From assembly GCA_028285035.1 (NCBI GenBank), contig JANQQF010000127.1, positions 45,580-109,579 of the forward strand: DNA of 64,000 nt. The letters run 5' to 3'. Below the pieces are notes generated by a model. The model did not search any database and was not told the origin of the DNA. It was given only the letters and a program-made list of their open reading frames with translations. This DNA is from Phycisphaerae bacterium (GTDB taxonomy: Bacteria > Chloroflexota > Anaerolineae > 4572-78 > J111). Positions 44,871-54,657 of the stretch are shown here, piece by piece. The position numbers and the translations under genes are program-made. Every line of letters starts with the position of its first letter. Position 1 is the first letter of the stretch.

Positions 44871-46651
44871 TAGGATACATCACTTTTGCCCGAAGTTACA
44901 GCCGAGCTACTTTGCGTTGCTTGCCCTCGACGTAGCCAGACCACCCAGCCCCCGATGAGTGTGGCCAAGACCATCAGTAGGCTGCCGGCCCGATTATAAA
45001 GCAGGCTTTGCTGGGTGCCCACTCGATAGCCTTCCAGCAACAAAGTGCCCTCAACCACCTCTAATTGAACAGCATGAGGTTGAGCAGCCAAATTTGTGGC
45101 TAAAATTAAGGGGGATTCAGTTTGATCAAAACCAATTTGCTTTGGTTGCCCTTGATCAATCGTCACTTGAAGCTGGCCTTCACCCCACACAACGGCCTCA
45201 AGATGATTGCCCACAAAGGTAAAAGTAGCGATATCACCCGCCTCTCCACTCAAGACCTGCCCCAGAGTCGCTTGATCATGTCGCTCCAATTCCCAACTCC
45301 CCTGATAATTCACAGCCCAGTGGTCGGCTTTACGCGGCCCCGCATACAGAGTTGGGGTTTGATTGGCTTGAGTTTTGATTGCATCATAAACGGGCAACAG
45401 CGTAAAGTCAGGCTCAACCATTCGGAAATAATATTGGGGATTATTGGCTCGCTCACGCTCATCGGCTTGTTTGAAAAACCAATAAAATCCAACGCCTAAC
45501 CAAGGCCACTCTTTCTGCATCCGTTGATATGCCAAGGCTGCGTAGCGTCCTTGCTGGGCTTCACTCACTTGCCCATAGATTTGGGGGATACCGCTGTCTG
45601 GGGGTACTGCATTCCAGCCCATCTCACTTAACCAGATGGCCTTATGGGCATCCCCGTTACGAACCATCACATCTCGAATATAAAGCGGGCGAGAAAAATT
45701 GAGTACTCGTGGTTGCATCCGACGATCTGTGGGGCCACTCCATAACCCATAACCTTGCATAGCCAACACATCGAAATAGGGGGCAGCCCCTGCATCGTAC
45801 ATCTGTTGCAAAAAGAGGACATCACTCAAGCCACCGGGGCTAGCGACCCCGCCATTGGGGTCATAGCGGCGTACTCGGTCAAGCTCAATCGTCGCCGCCA
45901 GTGCTCCCATCACAACGATTGCATCGGGATCAACTGCTTTGACGCGCGTATATCCTTCCTTCAACAACTCGGTGTACTCTTGGGCGCTGATGTCATACGT
46001 TCCCCATTCAGGGAAAATGTTGGGCTCATTCCAAATTTGATAGGCGGTGATACGTCCTTGGTAGCGAGTAGCGACCGCTTCTACAAAATCGCCATAATCT
46101 GTAAAATCGTCGGGCGGAGCAAAAGATCCCACAGTATTGGTCAAAGCCCGGGTCCAAGTGGGAGGGTTACTCAGGCGGGCCATAATTTGGACATCATACT
46201 TATTAGCCAAATCAACAATATGATCGTACTTTTCCCAAGCCGATTTATACGGCTCATGCCGACGATCCTCAAAGTCATCTTTGCCGTGGATTTCTACGTC
46301 TTCCCAAGGAAATTCCTGTCGAATCCAGCGAATGCCGGCTTCAGAAATAAGCCGGATCGCTTCCTCACGTTTGGCTGGCTCTACCTCATTTTGCAAAAAG
46401 GTGTTTACCCCATAGGGATTCATTCCGGCATGTTTGATGAAAACATCATCCGCAGTCTGCAACGGTGGCTGGAGTCGGGTCAGAGCATATTGGGTGCCAC
46501 CCGATATTTGCGACAACAAAGCTTCTTCGCCTGTCACATTAAATAGGTAGGTCCGTATCGGATCACGACCTATCCATAAAGCGACGGCCACAATCAATAC
46601 CACCACCCTAGCAATTATTATACTTTTTGGCTGAATATATTTTTTAATCAT
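44870..46651 (-). CDS. Glycoside-hydrolase-like TIM-barrel envelope protein
   Basis: A 593-residue protein with an N-terminal membrane anchor (about 12-32), a clan GH-A-type barrel (about 85-420) and a C-terminal beta region. A second membrane helix comes near the end (LLMVLATLIGGWVVWL). The acid/base candidate is in YQIWNEPNIFPEW and the nucleophile candidate in AIWLSEMGWN. The family number (GH5/GH39-like) cannot be fixed by eye. Anchored at both ends, it would act outside the membrane on a glycan. Together with the following glycosyltransferase it suggests glycan remodelling or a polymer-assembly pair. Confidence 0.82.
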   Translation of the reverse strand: MIKKYIQPKSIIIARVVVLIVAVALWIGRDPIRTYLFNVTGEEALLSQISGGTQYALTRLQPPLQTADDVFIKHAGMNPYGVNTFLQNEVEPAKREEAIRLISEAGIRWIRQEFPWEDVEIHGKDDFEDRRHEPYKSAWEKYDHIVDLANKYDVQIMARLSNPPTWTRALTNTVGSFAPPDDFTDYGDFVEAVATRYQGRITAYQIWNEPNIFPEWGTYDISAQEYTELLKEGYTRVKAVDPDAIVVMGALAATIELDRVRRYDPNGGVASPGGLSDVLFLQQMYDAGAAPYFDVLAMQGYGLWSGPTDRRMQPRVLNFSRPLYIRDVMVRNGDAHKAIWLSEMGWNAVPPDSGIPQIYGQVSEAQQGRYAALAYQRMQKEWPWLGVGFYWFFKQADERERANNPQYYFRMVEPDFTLLPVYDAIKTQANQTPTLYAGPRKADHWAVNYQGSWELERHDQATLGQVLSGEAGDIATFTFVGNHLEAVVWGEGQLQVTIDQGQPKQIGFDQTESPLILATNLAAQPHAVQLEVVEGTLLLEGYRVGTQQSLLYNRAGSLLMVLATLIGGWVVWLRRGQATQSSSAVTSGKSDVS

Positions 46652-46710
46652 TGGATGTGGGATTGTACTTTAAGGGGGGCGGGGTGGCAAAAGATGAGTA
46701 ATCTAACCAC

Positions 46711-46748
46711 AATAAAAAATGCACCCAAATTTGGGTGCATTTTTTATT
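46711..46748. terminator. 38-bp perfect palindrome, bidirectional terminator
   Basis: From AATAAAAAATGCACCCAAAT to its exact complement, the region is a perfect palindrome of 38 bp with AAATTT at the centre and a T-run on each strand. It serves the minus-strand giant gene to the right. Confidence 0.88.
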
Positions 46749-46771
46749 CGTCAATTATCGTTATACAAACG

Positions 46772-49700
46772 CTATGGTGCCCAGGAAATTCGTTCCTCCA
46801 GCCAGCCTTTTGAGTTCGCACTGTCATGAAGCACGGTCCCATCGGGCGAACCGTTCATATTAAATAGCTTTTGAGGATTGCTACCGTCAGCGCCCATTGC
46901 CCAAACAGCCCAAACGCCACCTTGATCTGAAACAAAGGCGATATGTTGACCATCAGGTGACCAGGTGGGGAGTCCCTCATTACTGCGGTTTTCGGTCAGT
47001 CGAACTGGATTGGTGCCATCAGCATTCATTACCCAGATTTCCCAATTGTTACCCCCACGGGTCGCTGACATAAAGGCTATTTTGCTACCATCGGGGGATG
47101 GGGCGGGGGCGGTATCTCCAGTATCGGCACTAATTTTGTTAGAGCCAACCCCATTCGCCCCCAAGATATACAAGCCACAATCACCAGAGGGGGAGCACCC
47201 TTTAGAAATCAATTGACCATCAGGGAAGGTTGATACATATACGCCGTTAAACCCAATTGAGGTATCTCCGTCACCAGATTGATTACCGATGTACAAACGG
47301 GCAACACGGTCCCCTTCCCGACGAGATACAAAGGTAAAGGCATAGCCATCAGGTGACCATGTAGGCAGACCATCCTCGACAAACCGCGTGACCTGACCGC
47401 CACGACCACCGACGAAGTCTTGGAAGAACACACCTCGATTACCTAAATCCCAAGAACGATAGGCCAGTAAACTACCATCCTTATTAAATGTAGGTTGGCT
47501 CGCATTTCCAGCAATGACAGTTTGATCACCAGTGGCAATATCGGCCATCCAAACATCAAAACTATTAATGCCAGGGTTAAAGGCGGGATAAACAATCCGT
47601 CCGCTTAACGCGGCGGCTGGTGCTTCTTCAGATTCGGTCTCTTCGGCTACAGTCTCAGCATCGTCTGTACTATCATCAGCGGCAGCAGTTTCATCATCGC
47701 TTGCTGTAGCACTTGTATCATCCTCTTCACTTGAAGCTGTGACGTCGTCTTCCTCATCATCACTACTGCTAGATGCAGCGTTAGCACTTTGGCTACTTGA
47801 AACACCACCGTTCTCATAATATTCTGCAAGTTGTTCAGCAGTAAACGGAATAGTTAATTCCTGGCCTAAGCGGAGACTATTTGGATTAGTAATGCCATTT
47901 TCATCAGCTAACAAATCGGAGTCAACGCCATATTGAGAGGCAATGGCCAACAAAGTATCCCCAGACTCGATAATATAGGTCACTGGCTCTAACTTTTCTG
48001 AAGATCTTGGCGTAGCTGTAGGCGTGCTTCTCGAAGTCGATGTTTCCTCATCTTCTTCCTCATCATCGTTCGTTGTTGGTGTTCGCGTTGAACGAGACGA
48101 AGAATTATTCGTCTGATCATCTTCATCATCTCCAGTAGCGGAGGCATCATTTTGGGCAACAGTTGTTTCTTCTACCCCAAAACGGAAACTATTGATCATC
48201 TCCTGATAAACAGGCTGCAACGTATTCCATAACGGAGCCGGAGCAATGGCTACGAGTGTATAGCCGACGCCTTCACGTTTCGTAACGGCCAGCGTAGCAA
48301 TGCCTTGCCCGCCCAAATTTTCATCTTCATATTGAATTTGGGTTGAGGTCCACGTTTGAGAAGCAATACTGATGGTGCCTTCATTCAATGTTTCAGCTTC
48401 AGTTGGAAACTGTTCCAGAATAGTTACCAGCAAATCAGCGATAGCGACATCCTCATCCTCTACGGCGCTAATCCAAAATGAAGAGTCTTGGATATCTTCT
48501 GGGTCAAGGCTATCGGCTGAAGGAGAAAAGATAGCAAAGTCAGTACTCTCCTCGCTTTCCCAGGTATCGGGATAATCCAAACTAATATCCAGCACCTTGC
48601 TGTTGAAATCCGTAAATACAACATCTTCAGCAGGAATATCGGCCGGGGGTGAGGTTGGTGTAGGCAATGCTGTCGGCGTTTGATTGGGAATTGAGTTTGG
48701 CAAAGTGGGGGTTGCATCAAGTATTCCGGCTACTGTTCCCTCAGGCGAGGCGGTATCAAAAAATAGAGAGAAGGCAAGAATAACGGCGGCAACGATAATC
48801 AAAACCGCAACCCCACCTACCGCGACCCAAAAGGTCCCTGGCAAAGATCGCAATATATCACTAAACGTATACCCTTCTTCTTCCACAGCCTGCGCCTTTG
48901 TAGCGGAAGGGGCAGCCGCTGCCACCGCTTTTACGCCAGTTGAAGCCGGGCGCGATGGCTTAGGCTGGGCTAAAGGTGGCGCCACCATGGGTTGTGTCCC
49001 ACCTTCGTGGGGTGAGCGTGTTGCGTTTCTGGCTGGAACAACAGGTTTTGATTTCGGCTTAGGTTTGGGGGTAGGCGCAGCAACAGGAACCGGCTCCATC
49101 GGCATCGTATTCTCACGCGCACGTCGCTGTTGTGACGTTGTTGTGCGAGTTGGGCGGCTCGCCGGACGCTTAGGTTGCGGCGAAGGAATATTTGTTCCTG
49201 CTGACTCATTTGGAATAATGATTGTTGGTTCGTGCGCCCGTTCTCGCTTGCGTGGTGCAATCGGACGACCAGGATCTGATGACGTTCGAGTCCGAGCCTC
49301 TCGTTTGGGTTCCGCTGCGGGAGCACTCTGTCGTGGCACCGGTTTAGTGCGTGTTTTTCGACGGGGCCGAACCTCGTCCTCATCATCATCGATGGGTGAC
49401 GCTCGAAATTCTGAGGTTGACCGTCTTACCGGTTCTCGTACAGGGCGAGTTGGCTCTTGGACCACTTCCTCAACATCGGGTTCAGCCTCAATGACGGTGA
49501 CAACTTCAACATCAACTACCTCGGGGGGTGGCTCGTCATCCGCTTCGTATAACTCAGCAACAACCGGCTCTTCCTTTTTATCTTCGATCTTAATGACAGG
49601 TTCAGCAGTCTCTTGCCCACCTGTTTCACGATCAGAAGCCCTTTTAGCCTTTGGCTTTGGCTTAGCCACGGTTTCATCGGCCACTTCTTCCTCAGACACA

Positions 49701-50746
49701 GCCTCTTCACGCTTTGCCGGGGGCGGAGTTGTTTCCTTTACGGCATCGTCTGAGGCGTATTGTAGCCACTGTTCACCATCAAAGTAATACCAAGACCCTG
49801 ATTCTTTTTTATCTGTGGGCGGGCTTGGTGCTGCACCAGGATTTGAGCCTGTTGCTGGCGGATCGATGATTGTTTGACCGCTAGCTGGTTGTTCCACAAC
49901 AGGTGGCGCAGCGTATGACTGGGCTGGTTGTGGTGGTTGTGGCTGCACAACGGGTTGCTGTACGGGATAGGGTTCGTTCTGTCCAGGCTGTGGCGCATAT
50001 CCATACCCTGGCTGTGGAGGCATATAGGGTTGGCTTGGCTGGGGAGGAGCGTAGGCGGCGGGTTGGTATGGCACCTGTTGTTGAGGCTGGGTCCCATAAG
50101 CGTAACCACCATAGGGTTGTTGTGGATAAGCGGCAGGTTGCTGCTGCAATTCTTCAGCCGGGTGCCAACCATTTTGGTCGTAAAAATACCATTGACCAGA
50201 CTTCGCCCCAACGGCCCAATAACGACCTTCATCATCCTGAAATAGTTCGCTATCAGCCATTGTCGGAGCTTGTGGGTCTGCCCCAACAGCAGACATATTT
50301 GCTTGCGGATTATATGGTACGCTATGGGGGGTGGCTTCTTGTTGATAAGTTGGAGATGGTTGTGCTGCTGGTGCTGGTGCGGGGGCCGCTTGGCCTCGTG
50401 GTTGAGGTGGGGTGAGACCATCAGCTGGGTCAGGTTTAACCCACTCACCACTATCAGCCTGATAGTAGTACCAAGTACCACTTTTTACACCACGTTGCCA
50501 ATAAACCCCATTCTCATCCAAGAACGGCAGCTTATCCGCATCGTTCGGGTCGGCTTGATGCCAATTTTGGCCATCATAGTAATGCCAAGAGCCCGTTTGG
50601 GTCCCTAACATCCAATATCGACCCCACTCGTCCTGAAATTGTAACGAATCGACTTGAGAGACAAAAGTAGCCTCATCAATTCGTCCAGCTTCAAAGTCGG
50701 TCTTATATTGACTATAAAGCCGTTCTAACTCTTCTATGTTATTCAT
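46772..50746 (-). CDS. Giant multidomain membrane protein with LysM and TolB-like propeller
   Basis: About 1324 residues from ATG 50746 (an ATG 13 codons upstream is possible). Domains in order: an N-terminal helical segment (LERLYSQYKTDFEAGRIDEATF), four WYYYDGQNW-type repeats (DEWGRYWMLGTQTGSWHYYDG and relatives, up to about 330) and a long Pro/Gln- and Lys/Arg-rich part. A membrane helix (about 665-690) follows, then an extracytoplasmic PsbP-like domain, acidic Ser/Thr/Asp/Glu linkers, a LysM domain (YIIESGDTLLAIASQYGV) and a C-terminal TolB-type propeller (PD40 repeats: LPTWSPDG, APAPSPDGSKIAFMS, GLPTWSPDGQHIAFVSD). It links cytoplasm, cell wall and outside. The aromatic repeats resemble peptide-binding modules. 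The function is unknown, perhaps envelope sensing or wall attachment. Confidence 0.85.
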   Translation of the reverse strand: MNNIEELERLYSQYKTDFEAGRIDEATFVSQVDSLQFQDEWGRYWMLGTQTGSWHYYDGQNWHQADPNDADKLPFLDENGVYWQRGVKSGTWYYYQADSGEWVKPDPADGLTPPQPRGQAAPAPAPAAQPSPTYQQEATPHSVPYNPQANMSAVGADPQAPTMADSELFQDDEGRYWAVGAKSGQWYFYDQNGWHPAEELQQQPAAYPQQPYGGYAYGTQPQQQVPYQPAAYAPPQPSQPYMPPQPGYGYAPQPGQNEPYPVQQPVVQPQPPQPAQSYAAPPVVEQPASGQTIIDPPATGSNPGAAPSPPTDKKESGSWYYFDGEQWLQYASDDAVKETTPPPAKREEAVSEEEVADETVAKPKPKAKRASDRETGGQETAEPVIKIEDKKEEPVVAELYEADDEPPPEVVDVEVVTVIEAEPDVEEVVQEPTRPVREPVRRSTSEFRASPIDDDEDEVRPRRKTRTKPVPRQSAPAAEPKREARTRTSSDPGRPIAPRKRERAHEPTIIIPNESAGTNIPSPQPKRPASRPTRTTTSQQRRARENTMPMEPVPVAAPTPKPKPKSKPVVPARNATRSPHEGGTQPMVAPPLAQPKPSRPASTGVKAVAAAAPSATKAQAVEEEGYTFSDILRSLPGTFWVAVGGVAVLIIVAAVILAFSLFFDTASPEGTVAGILDATPTLPNSIPNQTPTALPTPTSPPADIPAEDVVFTDFNSKVLDISLDYPDTWESEESTDFAIFSPSADSLDPEDIQDSSFWISAVEDEDVAIADLLVTILEQFPTEAETLNEGTISIASQTWTSTQIQYEDENLGGQGIATLAVTKREGVGYTLVAIAPAPLWNTLQPVYQEMINSFRFGVEETTVAQNDASATGDDEDDQTNNSSSRSTRTPTTNDDEEEDEETSTSRSTPTATPRSSEKLEPVTYIIESGDTLLAIASQYGVDSDLLADENGITNPNSLRLGQELTIPFTAEQLAEYYENGGVSSSQSANAASSSSDDEEDDVTASSEEDDTSATASDDETAAADDSTDDAETVAEETESEEAPAAALSGRIVYPAFNPGINSFDVWMADIATGDQTVIAGNASQPTFNKDGSLLAYRSWDLGNRGVFFQDFVGGRGGQVTRFVEDGLPTWSPDGYAFTFVSRREGDRVARLYIGNQSGDGDTSIGFNGVYVSTFPDGQLISKGCSPSGDCGLYILGANGVGSNKISADTGDTAPAPSPDGSKIAFMSATRGGNNWEIWVMNADGTNPVRLTENRSNEGLPTWSPDGQHIAFVSDQGGVWAVWAMGADGSNPQKLFNMNGSPDGTVLHDSANSKGWLEERISWAP

Positions 50747-50967
50747 TTTTCGTTCCCATTGTATAATACATCTGCTTCCATACATCCTTCCTTCAAGTGA
50801 AACTATTTCAACATACAGTAAAGGTTCCCGTCTTTACCCATCGAAATCTTTCACAACCATATATGTTACACGCAATTGGACAAAATCACAAAATTTTAGC
50901 AGCTATCACACCTTAAAATTTTGTCTAGCCCCCTATAACAGCCAATTTGTTACTTTTCAGATATTAG

Positions 50968-50973
50968 TATAAT
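50968..50973 (+). promoter_or_regulatory. -10 element placed for a leaderless mRNA
   Basis: TATAAT at 50968-50973 lies 8 bp before the ATG at 50982. A start site 7-8 bp downstream would put the first transcribed base at or one base before the ATG. No ribosome site exists in the gap. A weak -35 (TTTGTT, 16-bp spacer) lies upstream. Confidence 0.5.
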
Positions 50974-50981
50974 CTGAAATT

Positions 50982-52757
50982 ATGGGTAGATTTTTATCAA
51001 TTATTCTAATAAACATATTAATCCTGGTTGGCATTGTTGTTAGTACAACGGCGTGGGTCGATTTGTTTTATCAAGCTATTTTAGCCTATCGATCCCCTCT
51101 CAGTGGGGCTGTCTTATCCCCTCAAATCGATACCCCTGCTCAAACAGACAAGATAGTGGTGGTGATTATCAGTGGGTTAGGTTACGACAACTCCTTTGTT
51201 GTTGATATGCCTACCTTGGCTGGATTACGGCAAATTGGCGCAAATGCCGCAATTTTGAGCACCCCACCCACCTTCTCACAAACGAGTTGGGCAACGCTCA
51301 TCAGTGGTGCCCCGCCCGAACTTAATGATGCCCCGCCTTTTGATCTCCCCGTCTCGATATTATACGCCCCAAACGTCGATACCATTTTTAATCGCGTTCG
51401 TCAAGCAAATCATCAAACGGCCCTCTTGGGGCATTCAAGCTGGCAAAGGCTTGTTCCGCAAAATCAACTAGACAACACCTTCTTTGTAGATGTACAAGGG
51501 CCACAGGCAGATGAACTGATCCTTGAAAATAGCCTAACATTCATAAAGGACAGTGACATTGAGCTTGTTGTTGTGCATCTAACCCAACTGAATTTTGCTG
51601 CCAGCGAACAGGGCGGGTTGGGAGGTATCGCCTATCAACAAGCCACAGCAGTCATCGACGCCCACTTGGCCCAAATCTTGGCCACCCTCGACTTGACTAA
51701 CACCGTTCTGATGGTCCTTTCTGAACACGGTCATTTGGGTGGGGGCGGACACGGTGGGGCTGAAATTGAAGTGATTTGGCAACCTTTGGTGATGGTTGGC
51801 GAAAATGTTATCCCCGGCGATTATAGCGACATCAATCAAAGTGATATCGCTCCCACGATTACAGCATTACTAGGTGTCCCGCCACCAACGGCAGCCCAAG
51901 GCCGTATCCTTTATGAAATGTTACGGTTCAACGAGCTTGACCAAGCTCAAACCCAAATGGTGCTCGCTCAACAACGTATCGCGCTCGCAGATTATTACAA
52001 TCAACAAATCAACGGTGTGGTACCGAATGATGCACCGACAACAGATCCTTTCGACAGGGCTCTAGCCGCCATTGAGAACAACAATATCAGCGGGGCCATT
52101 GAACTCGCTACATTTGCCCAAGTTGATGCAGATACCCGCCTGCAGATTGCCCGGAATCAGAGTATCACCCGAGAACAGTTACAACGTATTCCAGTCGCCC
52201 TTATCATTGTTGGGCTTTGGGCTTTGATTATGTGGCGCCAGCGAGATGCACACACCGTCTCCATTCTTATCTCCGCCTTAATCACCATCGGCTTGTATCA
52301 CGCGTTATATCAGCTCCAGGGGTATACCTATTCTATCAGCATATTTACCGATCTTTCGATTCTTCCTTTAGAAATTGCGCGCCGTATTACCGCCAGTGTA
52401 TTCACAGGGGGTGGGGTGCTATTTATTCTCCTACTCCTATCCAACGAGTCTCGATGGCTACCAACATTAAGCACGCTGTATACATACAGCCTCCTCATCG
52501 CCTTTAGCTTTTTGCTTCCATTCTTCTGGGGATATTGGCAAAATGGCCTGGTGCCCACCACACACCTACCCGAAGTTAATTCGCTTTTTTGGCAAATTAT
52601 GGGAGCCTTAGAAAGTGGATTTACTGCAGTTTTGGGATTATTATTGCCTTGGCCTATCACGGTTTTAATTTTGTTTATCCAACGCCTACGCTTTCCTAAT
52701 CGCACCATTCAAAGTCGCCCTAAATCAGATGCGTTAAGAAGTGGAATGGGCTTATAG
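50982..52757 (+). CDS. Alkaline-phosphatase-superfamily membrane protein
   Basis: A 591-residue protein with an N-terminal membrane helix (about 5-28) and a phosphodiesterase/sulfatase-like domain (about 55-320). Landmarks are VVVIISGLGYDN, the nucleophile region TFSQTSWATLISG and the metal-site motif SEHGHLGGGGHGG. Five or six further membrane helices fill the C-terminus (about 395-580). Enzymes of this fold hydrolyse or transfer phosphate or sulfate esters and phosphoethanolamine groups. The membrane part points to envelope lipids or glycans. The RmlD gene begins about 43 bp downstream. The mRNA may be leaderless. Confidence 0.8.
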   Translation: MGRFLSIILINILILVGIVVSTTAWVDLFYQAILAYRSPLSGAVLSPQIDTPAQTDKIVVVIISGLGYDNSFVVDMPTLAGLRQIGANAAILSTPPTFSQTSWATLISGAPPELNDAPPFDLPVSILYAPNVDTIFNRVRQANHQTALLGHSSWQRLVPQNQLDNTFFVDVQGPQADELILENSLTFIKDSDIELVVVHLTQLNFAASEQGGLGGIAYQQATAVIDAHLAQILATLDLTNTVLMVLSEHGHLGGGGHGGAEIEVIWQPLVMVGENVIPGDYSDINQSDIAPTITALLGVPPPTAAQGRILYEMLRFNELDQAQTQMVLAQQRIALADYYNQQINGVVPNDAPTTDPFDRALAAIENNNISGAIELATFAQVDADTRLQIARNQSITREQLQRIPVALIIVGLWALIMWRQRDAHTVSILISALITIGLYHALYQLQGYTYSISIFTDLSILPLEIARRITASVFTGGGVLFILLLLSNESRWLPTLSTLYTYSLLIAFSFLLPFFWGYWQNGLVPTTHLPEVNSLFWQIMGALESGFTAVLGLLLPWPITVLILFIQRLRFPNRTIQSRPKSDALRSGMGL

Positions 52758-52800
52758 CCAGATATTATCATTTCAATGCAATTACATTTCAGGAGATGTT

Positions 52801-53640
52801 ATGCGGATATATATAACTGGTATTACTGGACAGTTGGGACAAGCCTTAAAAAAGGTCTTAATTGCCCAAGGTCAAAATGTACTTGATACACCCCGTTGGG
52901 ATATCACCGACCATAATATCGTCCAAAATTTAACGGAATTGCAACCGGAGTTGGTGATCCATTCGGCAGCAATGACAAACGTTGACGGAGCGGCTAGAGA
53001 TCCAGACACCGCCTTTCAAATCAATACCTTTGGCACCCAAAACATCGCTCACGCCTGTTTACGGATTGGGGCGGATATGGTTTATGTTTCAACCAACGAA
53101 GTCTTTGATGGTCAAGCAACAGAGCCGTATCGTGAAGATGATCAACCTGCTCCAATCAATCCCTACGGGAGTTCGAAACGTTCTGGCGAGCAGATGGCCG
53201 CGAAATATGTATCCAACAATCTATATGTTATTCGCACCGCCTGGGTGTATGCGCCAAATGGCAATAATTTTCCCTCAAAAATTATTGCAGCCGCTGACAA
53301 ACACAAATCATTACGGGTGGTGGCCGACGAGGTAGGAAATCCAACCTACGCGCCCGATTTAGCCGAAGCAATTGCTCAATTGATTCATACTCGAACGTAT
53401 GGCAGGTATCACTTCACAAATGAAGGCTATTGCTCCCGTTTCGATTTTGCCAAAGAGATTTTGCGGCTCAGCGGACGTGAGGACATCCCAATTGAACCAA
53501 TCACCTTGGCCGAATACCCTCGCCCTTCCACCGTCCCGCCATTCGCCCCACTGGCCAACTTGAATGGTCTAGCCGTAGGCATCACCCTGCGTCCCTGGCA
53601 AGATGCGCTACAAGCCTACTTTGACGCCCAAGAGAATTAA
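52801..53640 (+). CDS. rmlD: dTDP-4-dehydrorhamnose reductase
   Basis: A 279-residue extended-SDR enzyme. It has GITGQLGQALKK for NAD(P) binding, MVYVSTNEVFDGQ, and the catalytic Tyr-Lys in PYGSSKRSGEQ. It reduces dTDP-4-keto-L-rhamnose, the last step of dTDP-L-rhamnose synthesis. The start at 52801 follows AGGAG with 5-nt spacing. The glycosyltransferase starts 3 bp after its stop, so the sugar donor and its transferase are paired. RmlA, B and C are not in the window. Confidence 0.92.
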   Translation: MRIYITGITGQLGQALKKVLIAQGQNVLDTPRWDITDHNIVQNLTELQPELVIHSAAMTNVDGAARDPDTAFQINTFGTQNIAHACLRIGADMVYVSTNEVFDGQATEPYREDDQPAPINPYGSSKRSGEQMAAKYVSNNLYVIRTAWVYAPNGNNFPSKIIAAADKHKSLRVVADEVGNPTYAPDLAEAIAQLIHTRTYGRYHFTNEGYCSRFDFAKEILRLSGREDIPIEPITLAEYPRPSTVPPFAPLANLNGLAVGITLRPWQDALQAYFDAQEN

Positions 53641-53643
53641 ACC

Positions 53644-54600
53644 ATGAGCGAGCCAAAATTACTCTCCGTTATCATTCCGCATTATAACGGTGTCCATCAT
53701 CTATCCCCCTGCTTTACAGCCCTGCAAAAGCAAACCTATCCACATCTTGAGATAATTTTGGTTGACAATGGCTCTACCGATGAGTCAATCTCATTCACTC
53801 AGCAACATTTCCCAGAGGTTCGTATTATTCAATCGCCCCAAAATCTTGGCTTCACGGGTGTCAATCGGGGGATTGAGCAGGCCCAAGGAGAGATCATCGT
53901 TCCGCTCAACAATGACACCGAGGTTGCCCCGAATTGGGCGCAGGCCTTGGTTGATGCCTTGGAGCATTATCCAGACGCAGGCATCGCGGCCAGCAAAATT
54001 CTGCTCTTTGATCAACGTGATACATTTCACTCAGCAGGCGATGGGTTTGGCATCGATGGGATTCCCATCAATCGAGGGGTGTGGCAAAAAGATGTCGGTC
54101 AATTCGATGATGACACCTATATTTTTGGGGGATGCGGTGGGGCGGTTGCCTATCGTCGCGACATGCTGGACGATATTGGTGTTCTGGACGAAGATTTCTT
54201 CATGTATATGGAAGATGTCGATCTCAACTGGCGGGCCCAACTGGCTGGCTATCGCGCCATCTTTGTCCCAGAAGCCGTTGTTTACCACCACCTCAGTGCC
54301 ACTGGTGGTGGTGCCTTAGCTAGCTTTTACACGGGACGTAATACGATTTATATGCTCGCTAAAAGTTTACCAGGGCCTATTTTCCAGGAATATTGGACTA
54401 CGATTATCGGTGCCCAACTCAAAATCGCAATGGATGCCTTACGAGCGTGGCGTGGTGAAGCCGCGCGAGCCAGATTACGAGGTCAGCTAGCGGGTATTTT
54501 AGGTTTACCAAAATGGCTGGCCAAGCGACGGGTTGTGCAACAATCAAAACGGGTTGATGATACCTATCTAAAAAGCCTGTTGAGCAAGGGGACAGGTTAG
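53644..54600 (+). CDS. GT2-family glycosyltransferase (rhamnosyltransferase-like)
   Basis: A 318-residue GT-A-fold transferase. It has SVIIPHYNG at the start, EIILVDNGSTDES for nucleotide-sugar binding, PLNNDTEV as the DXD-like metal site and EDFFMYMEDVDLNWR with the catalytic acid. A short basic C-terminus has hydrophobic stretches. The family includes WbbL-type rhamnosyltransferases. Linkage to rmlD (3 bp) makes dTDP-rhamnose the likely donor; the acceptor is unknown. Confidence 0.9.
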   Translation: MSEPKLLSVIIPHYNGVHHLSPCFTALQKQTYPHLEIILVDNGSTDESISFTQQHFPEVRIIQSPQNLGFTGVNRGIEQAQGEIIVPLNNDTEVAPNWAQALVDALEHYPDAGIAASKILLFDQRDTFHSAGDGFGIDGIPINRGVWQKDVGQFDDDTYIFGGCGGAVAYRRDMLDDIGVLDEDFFMYMEDVDLNWRAQLAGYRAIFVPEAVVYHHLSATGGGALASFYTGRNTIYMLAKSLPGPIFQEYWTTIIGAQLKIAMDALRAWRGEAARARLRGQLAGILGLPKWLAKRRVVQQSKRVDDTYLKSLLSKGTG

Positions 54601-54657
54601 TTGGGTATCTAGACTTTAAATAAAATTTTCAACATCTACTTTCGGGGAGATTAACAT

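Noticed and set aside
48684..49787. Long plus-strand ORF of 367 codons
   Set aside because: It lies opposite the Pro/Lys-rich part of the giant minus-strand protein. Its sequence is low-complexity Ser/Thr/Gly without domain or ribosome site; it is a shadow of biased codons.
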